NCBI GenBank assembly: GCA_025174535.1
Contig: JALBUN010000014.1
Location: 310,001-374,000 of the forward strand
Source of the DNA: Cantharellus purpuraceus
Lineage: Eukaryota > Basidiomycota > Agaricomycetes > Cantharellales > Hydnaceae
DNA: 64,000 nt
Reading direction: 5' to 3'
Part shown: positions 33,750 to 43,392 of the stretch, in pieces
Numbering within the stretch: the first letter of the stretch is position 1
How the letters are laid out: each line of letters opens with the position of its first letter
The notes under the pieces: generated by a model
The model's input: the letters and a program-made list of their open reading frames with translations, nothing else
Database searches by the model: none
What the model was told of the DNA's origin: nothing
Made by a program: the position numbers and the translations under genes

Positions 33750-35164
33750 TGACGAGCCAGGACGCATCGAGGACGCATATCGAACCACTCTGACAGTCCA
33801 ACTCCGCCAGCGTCTTTTCATATCAACTTTTAAATAGCGCCGCAACTCCCTCTCCACCTCAGTCTCTAATTCTAGCCATCGATCGTCACTCGTGTTTCAT
33901 CACCATTGATCATTATCAGCCTTCTATTCACACCGATCCTTTCATCATCATTCACATGGCTTCCCATTCTATTCCCCTCTCCAACATCGCTTCTAATAAT
34001 ACGTCACACTGGTCTCTGGACACAGAGGACTATCAAAAATACGCTGAGCTCCACGGGCATGTTAAGCCACCTCCACATGTCAAAATACTTCCAAAACTCT
34101 TTCAACGTCCAAGATCCCCACCATGTCTCTCTTATGCCATTGGCAATCCCATATTCTTTCACGATTCCGTTGAACCATATACATTCCTCGACATTTTGCC
34201 TCTATATCGTAACACGGATAGACGAGTCGAACGTGAGGTAGAATTTCAGTCGCCATCGCAGACCTATCCTCCCACTTCAATCCGACTCAGGTTACATTGT
34301 GTCAGGCAAAGGGACCGAATACTCTTGGAACGGAATACCATATGGAGACGGATCACTAAGACAATAAGGACTATTTGTTGTGGATGCTGACTGAAGTCCT
34401 CATGTGACTCAGGGTCAATTTACCTTCGGAGCTGTATGGAAGATGGTATTGGTGGACGTTTCTATTGTTCTTTTATATGACTCACCCCTGTTTCATCTTT
34501 AATTCATTCATACACGACTTACTCATCCTTGTTCTATTTTTGGTTCTTTTATTACTCATCACCCCCTATTCTTACAAAGATTACCCCCTATCTGTCGTTT
34601 CATTTCTCCATGATTTCCCCATTAGTAGTTCAACTTCACACGCTTCGTCAGCTGCTTCATCAGCATTTCTTGCATCATTTCGCATCATTTGCTCCTCATA
34701 TTGTGTCATTGTGCCCTGGGGATTTGTATATAAAAGGGCGCTAGTTTTTGCCTTTGGAAGGAATCAACAAGTTTTCAGCCAACGCTCTAAAGTCAAAGTC
34801 CATGCTCTAAGTCTACACTCTACGCTCTACATCACAATCCATCAGCTCTACACTGAGGTAAAACACCTTGGTTCGACGATCAGATTTCCCTCCGCCACCG
34901 AGAGGTTGCTTCTCCTGAAACCAGCTTTCGCATACCTCCCAACCGGGCTCTGCATTGTCATCCAGTCACAGAGCACGATCAGCCATCGGGACCGACCTTT
35001 TGCTCCCATCCTCATCCAACCACAGAGCACTATCCCACTTCCCTGTTACTTACCCCTCGCCCTGATTGATCTTTGGAGTGCTGAACAACTGCGTTACACA
35101 CCGTCTGTTTTGCTAGGACCATTGCGTGCAGGCTTATAGGATCTATTCCTTAAGCGAACCGACA
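33750..35164 (+). mobile_element. Solo LTR, family E (copy E1), inside copia RNase H
   Basis: 1415 bp with TG..CA ends (TGACGAGCCAGG ... GCGAACCGACA), closely matching 36918-38343 and, inverted, 43602-44638. Flanks are TCGC (33746-33749) and TCAC (35165-35168), a likely 4-bp duplication with one CpG decay. Removing the LTR plus one flank copy joins the copia frame as GTTHF-ALMLGQR. It has a TATA box TATATAAAAGGGCGC (about 34727-34741). Confidence 0.88.
33956..34390 (+). other. Conserved 144-codon open frame inside LTR E1
   Basis: Starts MASHSIPLSNIASNNTSHW and encodes a Pro/His-rich, non-repetitive protein. The same frame is found in E2 (37124, stopped early by TGA at 37451-37453) and in E3 on the minus strand (44471-44040). 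A second frame overlapping the 3' end (GYIVSGKGTEYSWNG) is also kept. LTRs rarely carry coding frames, so it may be captured or vestigial sequence. No known domain recognised. Confidence 0.45.
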
Positions 35165-35690
35165 TCACCTTGATGCTTGGGCAGAGAGCTCACAAATCCA
35201 TAGAGCTGGTCGGTTGGTCCAACTTGAACTGGGGCAAGGACCTGGACACATGCCGCTCAGTGGGAGGCTTCATGTTTGATGTCGCTGGAGGTTCGGTCTC
35301 ATGGTTGTTGAAAAGGCAGCTGATGGTCACGTTATCTATGGTAGAAGCTGAGTATATGGCCGCATTGAATGCGACAAAAGAGGCTGTGTGGTTATGAACC
35401 TTGCTTGAAGATCTGGGATATCCACCAGTCATAGCTATGCTGATAACCAAGGGTGCATTGCACTAGCATGAAACCCAGTTGCTCACACGTGTGCTAAGCA
35501 CATCAATATCTGTCACCATTTCATCCGAGAGCATGTAGATCACGGCGAGATCAACTTACAGTATTGCTCCACAAAGGACATGTTGGCTGATATCTTCACC
35601 AAGCAATTGCCTAAGGATGCATTTGAGAAATTCAGAGGCGAGCTAGGAGTGGGAGGAAACTGACCTCATTGAGAACTTGTTGAGTGGGAG

Positions 35691-35925
35691 TGATGAAAGT
35701 TTACTATGAAGCAACTCGCCCTCAATGTGGATGCATATGGATCCACAGTTTGGCGGGGTATACAAAAGTTTTCTTTCAGGTGCCTGCTGGAGTTCACAGA
35801 TAAAGGTGTGAACTCCAGGTACACATAGTGTGATGGTCTATATCTCTAATAGCTAATACATCATGCCTTTATCCATGAACTCCAGACTTGAGGTCCAGCC
35901 CACCGCCTGAACCTACTAGTTGTTA
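35691..35925 (+). mobile_element. 3' LTR of the copia element
   Basis: 235 bp, preceded by a purine-rich tract (GAGTGGGAG, 35682-35690) that would prime plus-strand DNA synthesis. It differs from the 5' LTR mostly by C-to-T or G-to-A at CpG, so this LTR is more decayed. The loop of the 12-bp hairpin (35787-35798/35807-35818) reads GATAAAGG, the exact reverse complement of CCTTTATC in the 5' LTR. Confidence 0.92.
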
Positions 35926-35930
35926 TACAT

Positions 35931-36432
35931 ACAGCCTTGTTTTTCTTGCTGCCCCTCAGTTCTTGATCACAGATTGTATTCAGAGTTTTCAGCTCCATAA
36001 TCATTTGTGTCAGTACAGTGTTGTGACCATTATCAGTCTAACAAAGAATAGTAAGTACAACTGTATTGGAATCCTTCCTAATGAGTAGTACACACACGCA
36101 AAGTCCCAACAGTATGCATAAGCACTGTCAGTGCTAGTGATTTTCCCTCAGTTGTTTAATCTACAACTGAGACTGAGAATAGTCAAATCTTAACAGACTG
36201 TACGAACTCTACCTAATATACACTCACCTCAGTTGTAGATTAAACAACTGAGGGAACTAGCACTGTGAGCACTTAGAGGTTGCATTACATAAGTCCAGCA
36301 CTTGTTTGAAGCGTGAGTGAAGCTCAAACTTGCAAATGCCATATTTTGCTCATTTCAGAATGAAATAAAATGTTCCATAACCTACAATTCCTAATGTAGT
36401 GTTATTTTATGATTTTTGTCTCTAAAACCACC
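35931..36432. other. AT-rich spacer containing a foldback repeat
   Basis: Between the copia target duplication and the end of the F2 gene. It contains the inverted repeat described separately at 36145-36254. No coding sequence supported. Confidence 0.4.
36145..36254. repeat. Foldback element: 27-bp perfect inverted repeat, each arm itself palindromic
   Basis: Arm 1 at 36145-36171 (CCCTCAGTTGTTTAATCTAC, then AACTGAG) is the exact reverse complement of 36228-36254. Each arm also folds on itself (CAGTTGT/ACAACTG). The match extends imperfectly outward through CAGTGCTAGT and ACTAGCACTG to about 36125-36270. It could be a small MITE-like element or part of a larger repeat. Confidence 0.75.
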
Positions 36433-36917
36433 TTAGTAACATTCACTTTTTCTGGCATGTTCATATGGCTCCAGAGGGGGATGGCTCTCAGTCGTCTCTG
36501 ACATTGTTGCGGTATCCTCATCCACTTGAATGGATGAGGAGGATGCAATTGCTACTGCAGCATCCTGATTGAGTTCACGATTAAGTTGACCATGACCTAA
36601 ACGCTCAGCAAGAGAGCATTTAGCAGCTTTATGAGCTGCTTGGGAGACTCCCTGAGTCTCCTGCTTTCGCTTACCAACCCTGGTGGGCTGGTTAAATGCT
36701 GCTCTGGAGACAATGTGTTTAGCAAACTCCTCTAATATAGCAGTGTGATTGGGGGTGATGCCTCCTGATCATCCAAACCAGAGCGCAAGCTCTAATTCAG
36801 TATGTTCTTTGGGGGAGTGATTCCCCCAATCATACACTCCAGTGACTGAAGTGTGAAAGGTGTCACCAAGAGTTGGTGAGAACTTTTGACCACTGGTCAA
36901 TAATCCCCAGTGGCCGG
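36433..36917 (-). pseudogene. F-family gene, 3' portion (copy F2, part 4)
   Basis: Minus-strand coding sequence continuing in frame from 38344 across LTR E2. It ends at TAA (36433-36435) after EHARKSECY. It includes HWGLLTSGQKFSPTLGDTFH and AIASSSSIQVDED; the latter matches F1 near 2480. One internal stop at 36769-36771 is TGA. Short inverted repeats recur throughout (for example CCTCATCC/GGATGAGG at about 36517). Product unknown; no known domain recognised. Confidence 0.65.
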
Positions 36918-38343
36918 TGACGAGCCAGGATGCATCGAGGATGGATATCGAACCACTCTGACAGTCCAACTCCGCCAGCGTCTTTTCATATCAACCTTTA
37001 AATAGCGCCGCAACTCCCTCTCTACCTCAGTCTCTAATTCTAGCCATCAATCATCACTCGTGTTTCATCACCATTGATCATTATCAGCCTTCAATTCACA
37101 CCAATCCTTTCATCATCATTCACATGGCTTCCAATTCTATTCCCCTCTCCAACATCTCTTCTAATAATACGTCACACTGGTCTCTGGACACAGAGGACTA
37201 TCAAAAATACGCTGAGCTCCACGGGCATGTTAAGCCACCTCCACATGTCAAAATACTTCCAAAACTCTTTCAATGTCCAAGATCCCCACCATGTCTCTCT
37301 TATGCCATTGGCAATCCCATATTCTTTCACGATTCTGTTGAACCATATACATTCCTCGGCATTTCGCCTCTATATTGTAACATGGATAGAAGAGTCAAAT
37401 GTGAGGTAGAATTTCAGTCGCCATCGCAGACCTATCCTCCCACTTCAATCTGACTCAGGTTACATCGTGTCAGGCAAAGGGACTGAATACCCTTGGAATG
37501 GGATACCATATGGAGACGGATCACTAAGACAATAAGGACTATTTGTTGTGGATGCTGACTGAAGTCCTCATGTGACTCAGGGTCAATTTACCTTCGGAGC
37601 TGTATGGAAGATGGTATTGGTGGACATTTCTATTGTTCTTTTATATGACTCACCCCTGTTTCATCTTTTAATTCATTCATACACGACTTACTCATCCTTG
37701 TTCTATTTTTGGTTCTTTTATTACTCATCAACCCCTATTCTTACAAAGATTACCCCTATCTGTCGCTTCATTTCTCCATGATTTCCCCATTAGTAGTTCA
37801 ACTTCACACGCTTCGTCAGCTGCTTCATCAGCATTTCTTGCATCATTTCGCATCATTTGCTCCTCATATTGTGTCATTGTGCCCTGGGGATTTGTATATA
37901 AAAGGGCGCTAGTTTTTGCCTTTGGAAGGAATCAACAAGTTTTCAGCCAACGCTCTAAAGTCAAAGTCCATGCTCTAAGTCTACACTCTACGCTCTACAT
38001 CACAATCCATCAGCTCTACACTGAGGTAAAACACCTTGGTTCGACGATCAGATTTCCCTCCACCACCGAGAGGTTGCTTCTCCTGAAACCAGCTTTCGCA
38101 TACCTCCCAACCGGGCTCTGCATTGTCATCCAGTCACAGAGCACGATCAGCCATCGGGACCGACCTTTTGCTCCCATCCTCATCCAACCACAGAGCACTA
38201 TTCCACTTTCCTGTTATTCAGTGCTACCTCTACCCCTCGACCTGATTGATCTTTGGAGTGCTGAACAACTGCGTTACACACCGTCTGTTTGCTAGGACCG
38301 TTGCGCGCAGGCTTATAGGATCTATTCCATAAGCGAACCGACA
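36918..38343 (+). mobile_element. Solo LTR, family E (copy E2), inside the F2 gene
   Basis: 1426 bp, TG..CA ends, flanked by perfect CCGG (36914-36917 and 38344-38347). Removing it and one CCGG joins the minus-strand F2 frame as FQNPG-HWGLL. It carries the conserved open frame at 37124, cut short by TGA, and a TATA box at 37895. Confidence 0.9.
37895..37906 (+). promoter_or_regulatory. TATA box of LTR E2
   Basis: TATATAAAAGGG, identical in E1 and present inverted in E3 (about 43691-43702). It fits an LTR promoter; activity is inferred. Confidence 0.55.
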
Positions 38344-38624
38344 CCGGGATTCTGGAACATAGTCCAGAGGTTCTTCTTAAATACAGAAGAACCCTTCTTG
38401 GGAGTGGCCTTTTGTAGCCACATCCAGATGTCCACATCAGACAGGTTCATGGTACCATCCAACTCCTGTCAGATGGCCAGGGGGACTCCATTAGGGTTTA
38501 CTTGCCACCCCTGTATGAGGGCAAGTGTGTCTACCAGTGTGGTCAGTAGAGTGCCGATAAGACTCACATTATCAGCGCAAGCCAGCAGAGTCATTCTCTT
38601 GATGACTCTGCACATTGGTACAGT
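38344..38624 (-). pseudogene. F-family gene (copy F2, part 3)
   Basis: Minus-strand coding sequence with MTLLACADNVSLIGTLL and DIWMWLQKATPKKGSS and one TGA stop (38469-38471). Its upstream end, ACTGT (minus strand 38624-38620), is the target duplication of LTR C1. The matching copy is now displaced to 40828-40832. Joining the two there gives the uninterrupted frame TLFTEQT-VPMCRVIKR. Hairpins include AGAGTCAT/ATGACTCT (38587-38609). Confidence 0.65.
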
Positions 38625-39947
38625 TGTTTTGGAACTGTGAACTTCAACCTAAACTGTGGTGTTAATCACAATCTAAGTTTAGCCCAAGGATGTATGACCT
38701 TTCAAGGCTAGCAATAAGCTTGAAACTATTTTAACGGAGAACCCAATTAAGAAATTATACTCTGGTAAACAAACACAATCAATGTTGCCACAGGGAGTGG
38801 GGCAATAGAGATTTTTATGCTTGTCACGTGTAGTTCATGCTTTACTGCTGATGCAATGTAAAGTCAAGATTGACAGGCATTCAAGGGTTCAGATACTTCA
38901 AAGGGGGAAGTAACCTAGTGCCTTAGGACCACAGGTTGAGTGGATTAAAGCCAACAATAATCCCTTCAACGTAAAAAGATAGATACGCACTTGAACACTT
39001 CCTTCTGAACAAGCGTATTCACTGTATGTGTCTTCTCTGTGATAGAATCAACAGTCAAGGGATATTAATCTCGTCTCAAAGAGGTGAGTTAATAGACTGT
39101 GGTGTTGATTTATTGAAATGCCCACATTTGAACCAACTGATCAATAGCAAAGTATGTATTAACCTGACTAACCTCAGAGTCTCAATTAAACATGTAAGGT
39201 TCTTGATTATAACCAATTGCCCAATATGTGATAATTTGACTAACCTCAGAGTCTCAATTACATGTGTAAGGTTCTTGATCAATGAATAACAATTAATACA
39301 CTTCAATTTACTGCTCCAAGTGGGCTTGTAGTGTGTTAATTACTAATCAGTTACTCTGTATCAACCTCTTCTCCAAGTTTGATTAATATTAGAGCCTGCT
39401 GGACTTGTAATATAATAGCTTCTGGCTTCTCCAAGAGTCAATCAAAGCTAATATACCTTAAGAGTAGCTGATATAAGCATGCTGCTTATGTGATGATTAC
39501 TCAATGCTTGAGTAGACACTGCTCTGTGTGTGTGTGGTAAAAAGATATTTTTATTGCACTGCTGTTGCAGCCCTTTTTATATACATGGGCTATCTAATTA
39601 GAGAATATTCCTGAGGCTTAGGGAAGCCCCTGGAAGGAAAGAGAAAGCTGGAGAACCTTGTGGAAGGTCCAGGAAGGTGTCAGAACCTTCTGTGGCCGCT
39701 TTTGGCTAAAGTGCATGAACTCTGCTGCTTATGTAATATGTGCATTGTTCGCTCATGCACAAGTGCTCTTTGAGGTCACATGACATATTATATCAGCAAC
39801 TGACCCATTGTGCATTGTGTATACTTGTGGGCTCAAATACACAAAAATGTGAAATATAAGTACATTCAATAGAACATTTGAAATACCTTTGAACTACTAA
39901 ATAATAGTCCTTATTTGAAGTAGTTTAGAACTTCATATACCTCAACA
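38625..39947 (-). mobile_element. LTR, family C (copy C1), left arm of a large inverted repeat
   Basis: 1323 bp with TG..CA ends, nearly identical to the reverse complement of 40833-42155. On its sense (minus) strand it has a TATA box and a nearby AATAAA. It contains a diverged tandem repeat (39163-39207 and 39237-39279, TGACTAACCTCAGAGTCTCA core). Its left flank ACAGT is the reverse complement of the bases just before C2, not of those after C1. Confidence 0.88.
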
Positions 39948-40832
39948 CATTAAGAGTCGCATGGCCGCAACTTATATGCAACATCGAAGATGATGTTGCA
40001 ACACCTTATTGTGAAGACTACGATAAGATGTACAAGGATAACTCAGACCTGTTTGCACAGGTCCAAGAACTCAAAGGACTTCTTGACAATGAGAAGTCCA
40101 AAGTAACTTGTCTCAGAGACAAGTTAAAAACACTGAAGGAGGCTGCTAATAAAGCACCTCCTACATTCAAGACCAACAATGGTGTGCTTGGCCCCAGTAG
40201 CATCGCTATTACGTGCTACAGCAGGCAAATCATTGCCTGCCATTATGCCATCACAACCTGTGGCTTCATTGTCACAGGAAATGATTGATCTCACCAAAGA
40301 GGATGATCACCCAAGCAAATTGCCTCAGATCAATTCTTGAGGGTTCAAAGGTCAAGATTGGGACAACACTGACCCAATCTGGGAGGGATATGACCATGAT
40401 CATGGCCTCCTCCTGGCTAGCATCCCCAAGGGTGCTAAGCAACCAGGCAAACTCAAAGAGTTTGCCCTATCAGAAATCAAAGCTGAGATTGATCAGCTTT
40501 GAAAGGAATATATGGCTGGTGATGCCAGTGTACCTTAAAAGACCCAGTGTTGAAGATGCTGGAGGAAGCCCAGCATATGAATTATTGCAAATGCTGGGAC
40601 AATTTCAGGCATGCTTGAGAGCATGCCAATGCAGGGAAATCATTCCCCAAATGGGCACCATGGTTCATGACTGCAGCTGACCCCCCAGAGCAGTCACTGG
40701 CCACCTGCTGTGACCTCTGGGCAAGTCTGCCCCTATCAGGGCAGACTGGTTTGACATCTGTGATATAGACACTCTGGAGTTTATATCACTCCATAAAAAG
40801 GCATTGGCCACACTGTTCACAGAACAGACTGT
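39948..40832 (+). pseudogene. F-family gene, inverted segment (copy F2, part 2)
   Basis: Coding on the plus strand, opposite to the rest of F2. The first part, from about 39986, reads DDVATPYCEDYDKMYKDNSD, then a heptad-like coiled coil (VQELKGLLDNEKSKVTCLRD). Later parts are in shifted frames with stops; the end reads ALATLFTEQT. Perfect hairpins are dense: stems at 40046/40058, 40076/40092, 40105/40116 (10 bp, 1-nt loop), 40221/40233, 40479/40493, 40569/40591, 40608/40620 and 40724/40739. No known domain. Confidence 0.65.
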
Positions 40833-42155
40833 TGTTGGGGTATATGAAGTTCTAAACTACTTCAAATAAGGACTATTATTTAGTAGTTCAAAGGTATTTC
40901 AAATGTTCTATTGAATGTACTTATATTTCACATTTTTGTGTATTTGAGCCCACAAGTATACACAATGCACAATGGGTCAGTTGCTGATATAATATGTCAT
41001 GTGACCTCAAAGAGCACTTGTGCATGAGCGAACAATGCACATATTACATAAGCAGCAGAGTTCATGCACTTTAGCCAAAAGCGGCCACAGAAGGTTCTGA
41101 CACCTTCCTGGACCTTCCACAAGGTTCTCCAGCTTTCTCTTTCCTTCCAGGGGCTTCCCTAAGCCTCAGGAATATTCTCTAATTAGATAGCCCATGTATA
41201 TAAAAAGGGCTGCAACAGCAGTGCAATAAAAATATCTTTTTACCACACACACACAGAGCAGTGTCTACTCAAGCATTGAGTAATCATCACATAAGCAGCA
41301 TGCTTATATCAGCTACTCTTAAGGTATATTAGCTTTGATTGACTCTTGGAGAAGCCAGAAGCTATTATATTACAAGTCCAGCAGGCTCTAATATTAATCA
41401 AACTTGGAGAAGAGGTTGATACAGAGTAACTGATTAGTAATTAACACACTACAAGCCCACTTGGAGCAGTAAATTGAAGTGTATTAATTGTTATTCATTG
41501 ATCAAGAACCTTACACATGTAATTGAGACTCTGAGGTTAGTCAAATTATCACATATTGGGCAATTGGTTATAATCAAGAACCTTACATGTTTAATTGAGA
41601 CTCTGAGGTTAGTCAGGTTAATACATACTTTGCTATTGATCAGTTGGTTCAAATGTGGGCATTTCAATAAATCAACACCACAGTCTATTAACTCACCTCT
41701 TTGAGACGAGATTAATATCCCTTGACTGTTGATTCTATCACAGAGAAGACACATACAGTGAATACGCTTGTTCAGAAGGAAGTGTTCAAGTGCGTATCTA
41801 TCTTTTTACGTTGAAGGGATTATTGTTGGCTTTAATCCACTCAACCTGTGGTCCTAAGGCACTAGGTTACTTCCCCCTTTGAAGTATCTGAACCCTTGAA
41901 TGCCTGTCAATCTTGACTTTACATTGCATCAGCAGTAAAGCATGAACTACACGTGACAAGCATAAAAATCTCTATTGCCCCACTCCCTGTGGCAACATTG
42001 ATTGTGTTTGTTTACCAGAGTATAATTTCTTAATTGGGTTCTCCGTTAAAATAGTTTCAAGCTTATTGCTAGCCTTGAAAGGTCATACATCCTTGGGCTA
42101 AACTTAGATTGTGATTAACACCACAGTTTAGGTTGAAGTTCACAGTTCCAAAACA
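40833..42155 (+). mobile_element. LTR, family C (copy C2), right arm of the inverted repeat
   Basis: 1323 bp, TGTTGGGG ... CCAAAACA. Same length as C1 and nearly identical to it in reverse. TATA box TATATAAAAAGGG at 41197-41209 and AATAAA at about 41225. Both sides lie in F2 coding sequence. No matching duplication is seen around C2 after correcting for the inversion (taatg/gaaac). Confidence 0.88.
41197..41209 (+). promoter_or_regulatory. TATA box of LTR C2
   Basis: TATATAAAAAGGG, followed about 20 nt later by AATAAA, a typical LTR promoter and polyadenylation arrangement. The same pair exists inverted in C1. Confidence 0.5.
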
Positions 42156-43392
42156 GAAACTTTGTACTTGATGGCCCTAGAAGATTATTCATCTTCAGCC
42201 ATCATAGCATACCTGCTACAAAGATCTCAAACTCTTTGAGATCTGCACCTCCTGTGTATTGCTCAGGAGGCAATACTTTAATGCCTGCCTTGGCAAGTAC
42301 AGACTTCTCTGGGTCTGTATCTCTATTATCAACTATGGCTACTTGCACCATGTGAGTAATGCCATCATCAATAGGATCAATTGTGTCCAATTGATCCAGT
42401 ATGCCTTGACCTTCTAGGGTCAATGGCACTGATTGTTCCCTGTTATGGGGAACATCTTGAGGTACCCATTGGGTATCTCATTGCCCATGGTGGGTGTCTC
42501 CTGAAAGGCCCACCACTCATACATGCTGATAACTGTTCAGCACATGTTGCAACTGTCAGTTTAAGTTGACTGCCACATTAAGCTCTTGCTGGGGCCACTG
42601 CTCTCTAAACAGCTGGCCAAGCTCCTGCTCTGCATGTTTAGCCTTCCATTCAAGGGCTAACCTGTGTTTACGAGAAGCCTCAACTTCTCATTGTTTCCAT
42701 AGCTCAATCTCTTGATTGAGCTCCTTTGCCATAGATTGAGGAGTTTCTTCCTCAATCTGGATCGGTAATCCTTGCCTTACAGGGATTACTGGGTCTCTGA
42801 TTCCCTCCATTGGGGGAATCTCATTTCCTCTGTCCAACTGATCATTCGGTTGGATCCTCTCACTCTGGGGAGATCCAGACTCTCTGGATTCAGATTCTCA
42901 TTGAGAATCTGATCTTTGGTGACATGACTTGCATTGCTCAGAGTTCTCTTGGAGCAATTTTAACATCATTCCTAGCTCTGCTATTTGCTGCCCCATAGTA
43001 GTGGCAGCATGCCCTGCTTTGGCAGCCATCTTAGCTGCCTGAGCACTAGCTTTGCCAATGCTCTTCATCTCATGTTGATTACACATGAGTTGTTCAGTCA
43101 ATCTCACGATTGACCTGTGAGTTTCACACCACTCCATGCTGCATGATTCCCTAGTAGAAGTATTGCTACTTCTACTTATGCTGCATATTGAGCACATTCC
43201 TTTCCTTTAGGAATGTTGGAGGCAGTTAACGACTGTCTCCTCCTTTCTTCTCTAATCAGAGAACCACTCGATGAGGGATTCCTGTTTGACAGACGATCTA
43301 TTGTGCAATTGTCTGCATGGTCTTGTGACTGCAATGACTCTCTCCTAGAGTCCTCCTTATGAGAAGTCCCTACAACTTCTCTAGGGTCTAGC
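42156..43392 (-). pseudogene. F-family gene, Gag-like N-terminal portion (copy F2, part 1)
   Basis: Minus-strand coding sequence cut at its 5' end by LTR fragment D2 and at its 3' end by LTR C2. It holds a helical segment (GIGKAS-like SAQAAKMAAKAGHAATTMG, about 43050) and EQYTGGADLKEFEIFVAGML (about 42265-42207), which resembles the start of retrotransposon capsid proteins. Stops at 42204, 42478, 42517, 42556 and 42688 (plus coordinates) are all TGA; a frameshift lies near 43180. Hairpins include 42224-42233/42237-42246 (10 bp), 42374-42382/42389-42397 (9 bp), 42701-42709/42714-42722 (9 bp) and 42892/42903. Confidence 0.65.

Larger units (their letters stand above)
30122..35664 (+). pseudogene. 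Ty1/copia gag-pol polyprotein, dead copy split by LTR E1
   Basis: One long frame in element order. Gag (ATG 30122; LNGQNYLLWAEHM) carries a zinc knuckle CYCHEKGH at 30838-30861. Protease is near 31016-31036, with DCSATS where DCGATS or DSGATS is usual. GAG-pre-integrase is at about 31420-31580 (LWHRCLGH, CEGCALGK), integrase at about 31610-31960 (CDNGTEF, YSPEQNGIAEQ), RT at about 32720-33300 with YVDN (33269-33280) in place of YVDD, and RNase H at 35180-35640 (ADNQGCIAL, TKQLPKDAFEKF). Stops at 30620, 30860, 31697, 31994, 32108, 35395 and 35469 are all TGA. There are frameshifts near 33310 and 35430. LTR E1 interrupts at 33750. Confidence 0.93.

Noticed and set aside
38625..42155. A DNA transposon with 1.3-kb terminal inverted repeats
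   Set aside because: Each arm has TG..CA ends, a TATA box and AATAAA like an LTR. The segment between them is F coding sequence without a transposase, and the displaced ACAGT duplication fits an inversion between LTRs better.
39948..43392. CRISPR-like array from the regularly spaced hairpins
   Set aside because: The hairpins have unrelated sequences and irregular spacing, with no direct repeats; the host is a eukaryote.
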